The notes beneath the pieces are model-generated. The model did not search any database and was not told where the DNA came from. It saw only the letters and a program-made list of their open reading frames with translations. From UBA8337 sp049889915 (GTDB lineage Bacteria > Pseudomonadota > Alphaproteobacteria > RS24), in assembly GCA_049889915.1 (NCBI GenBank), contig JBMHCM010000114.1:1-60182 (forward strand): a stretch of DNA of 60,182 nt, read 5' to 3'. A program made the translations under genes and the position numbers. Below, one piece after another: positions 59,138 to 60,182 of the stretch. Numbering within the stretch: position 1 is the first letter of the stretch; each line of letters begins with the position of its first letter.

Positions 59138-59818
59138 CTAAAGCGCTTCGAACAGGCCGGGCTTCAGCTTTTTCGCGGCAGCGGCAAATTCGGCATAATC
59201 ATCAATCAGCGCGTCGGCCTTCAGCTCTTCCAAGCCGACGCGGCGATAGCCAAAGGTCACGCAAATGCTGGCCACACCGGCGGCAATCGCACCGCCCGTA
59301 TCGGCCTCGCTATCGCCGACCATAATTGCGGCCTCCGGCGCACAACCCAATTGCCGCAAAGCTTCTTCAATCGTATCCGGGTCAGGCTTGCGCTTGGGGA
59401 GTGTGTCGCCGCCAATCAGTACGTCAAAATAGCTGTGCAGGCCAAGCCGGAACATCAGCTTGGCGGCTAAACTTTCGCGCTTATTGGTCACCACAGCCAT
59501 TTTAATGTTGGCCGCCTTAGCGGTTTCAAGCAGCGGCAACAGATTGGGATAAATCACCGTATGGGCGTCAATGTTTTGATCGTACCAGAGGACAAATTCT
59601 TCCGTCGCCATATCCAGCTTATCGTCATCCCAACTGACGCCGTTTTCGCTTAATCCGCGTTTGATAATCTCACGCGCGCCGCCGCCAATCATATTGGTTA
59701 TCGCCGTATGCGGCACTTCCGGCAGGCCGTGTTTTTGCAACACATAATTCATCGCTGCGTGCAAATCCGGCTTGGTCTCGGCCAATGTGCCGTCGAGGTC
59801 AAAAAGAAGTGCTGCCAT
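59138..59818 (-). CDS. gph: Phosphoglycolate phosphatase (HAD hydrolase)
   Basis: A 226-residue HAD-superfamily phosphatase. Motif I is FDLDGTL with nucleophile D7 and acid D9, motif II VVTNK, and motifs III/IV are KRKPDP and VGDSEADTGGA. The helical cap lies at about 15-85. Length and sequence fit Gph, which removes phosphate from 2-phosphoglycolate; other small phosphate esters are possible. CGGAG before the ATG at 59818 favours this start over one 14 codons upstream. Confidence 0.87.
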   Translation of the reverse strand: MAALLFDLDGTLAETKPDLHAAMNYVLQKHGLPEVPHTAITNMIGGGAREIIKRGLSENGVSWDDDKLDMATEEFVLWYDQNIDAHTVIYPNLLPLLETAKAANIKMAVVTNKRESLAAKLMFRLGLHSYFDVLIGGDTLPKRKPDPDTIEEALRQLGCAPEAAIMVGDSEADTGGAIAAGVASICVTFGYRRVGLEELKADALIDDYAEFAAAAKKLKPGLFEAL

Positions 59819-59874
59819 AAAAACTCCGGCAAGAATGATTTGGTCGGATGATGCGCGCATGCTACATCCGATTC

Positions 59875-60182
59875 ATGGCACCGCGACATCTTTTTCTCAT
59901 GTTCATCATCTGCTTGGTTTGGGGCTTCACTTTTGTGGCCGGCAAAGCTGGTGTGGAAGAAATGCCGCCCATGCTGTTTACCGCTTTGCGCTACAGCCTA
60001 TTGGCCATTTTACTGTTTCCGTTTCTCAAAATTGTTGATGGCAAAATGCCACAAGTCATGGTCATCACCATCACCATGGGTTCGGCGCATTTCGCATTGT
60101 TTTACGGCGGTATGTCGGTGGCCGATAATGTTTCGGCCATTGCCGTGGCCACGCAATTGGGTGTGCCGATCAGCACCATCAT
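59875..60182 (+). CDS. EamA/DMT-family transporter, 5' part only
   Basis: The first 102 codons of a membrane protein, cut by the window end. It begins MAPRHLFLMFIICLVWGFTF and continues VAGKAGVEEMPPMLFTALRY, the usual start of EamA/RhaT-type drug/metabolite transporters, with three hydrophobic segments visible. The frame is open to the last base. It is divergent from gph, with 56 bases between the start codons. The substrate is unknown. Confidence 0.82.
   Translation, partial: MAPRHLFLMFIICLVWGFTFVAGKAGVEEMPPMLFTALRYSLLAILLFPFLKIVDGKMPQVMVITITMGSAHFALFYGGMSVADNVSAIAVATQLGVPISTI

Noticed and set aside
59875..60182. The EamA transporter as a truncated pseudogene
   Set aside because: The frame is open to the last base; it is cut by the window end.

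Overview
The window looks like chromosomal DNA of a free-living, aerobic alphaproteobacterium. The evidence is moderately high G+C, very dense gene packing with many 1-11 base stop/start overlaps, and alphaproteobacterial gene sets: a DnaA-domain-IV-like protein with a DUF6456 partner, DUF2849-sulfite reductase-DUF934, the ccmI-E-F-H block next to glnE, and small DUF1289 and DUF1491 proteins. The repeated acyl-CoA dehydrogenase genes suggest a lipid-, steroid- or hydrocarbon-degrading lifestyle such as in Parvibaculum-like bacteria. That placement is inference.

Layout. 1-1.4 kb: a membrane-anchored strictosidine-synthase/SMP-30 propeller gene with a terminator, then tRNA-Gln(UUG). 1.4-9.4 kb (minus strand): a compact run from an acyl-CoA synthetase through MaoC hydratase, MsrB, oligopeptidase B, a beta-lactamase-fold esterase, nitronate monooxygenase and a CDP-alcohol phosphatidyltransferase to gamma carbonic anhydrase. 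9.5-15.8 kb: crotonase, MFS exporter, winged-helix regulator divergent from the DnaA-like/DUF6456 pair, sufE with a duplicated 3' end, DUF1491 and MscS. 15.8-20.9 kb (minus): sulfite-reductase operon and a NitT/TauT-type ABC transporter. 21-22.6 kb: YcgN and two genes resembling the end of a gene-transfer-agent or phage-tail locus. 22.7-31.8 kb: nitroreductase, cytochrome c maturation genes, a two-component system and glnE in one overlapping run. 31.9-34.4 and 39-43.8 kb: acyl-CoA dehydrogenase clusters. Between them lie dusA, a TauE/SafE exporter, phosphomannomutase/phosphoglucomutase and cobA. 43.8-51.2 kb (minus): a ten-gene Mrp/MBH-type cation-proton antiporter operon with three large antiporter subunits. 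51.3-55.2 kb: short-chain dehydrogenase, luciferase-like oxidoreductase and an acyl-CoA synthetase. 55.3-59.1 kb: a large aspartate-rich autotransporter. The window ends with gph and a cut-off EamA transporter gene.

How the parts fit. Two acyl-CoA synthetases, five acyl-CoA dehydrogenase subunits (two adjacent large/small pairs plus one single large subunit), two crotonases, a MaoC hydratase and an MFE-2-like dehydrogenase make up most of a beta-oxidation route. Several of these genes share an extended ribosome-binding motif, AATAGGGAG. CobA makes the siroheme precursor that the sulfite reductase needs. The ccm genes mature the c-type cytochromes of respiration, and the antiporter couples the proton gradient to cation export.

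The observations I rate highest are the duplicated sufE end, which looks like an integration scar, the archaeal-order three-antiporter Mrp operon, the paired acyl-CoA dehydrogenases, and the DnaA-like module with an upstream palindrome.
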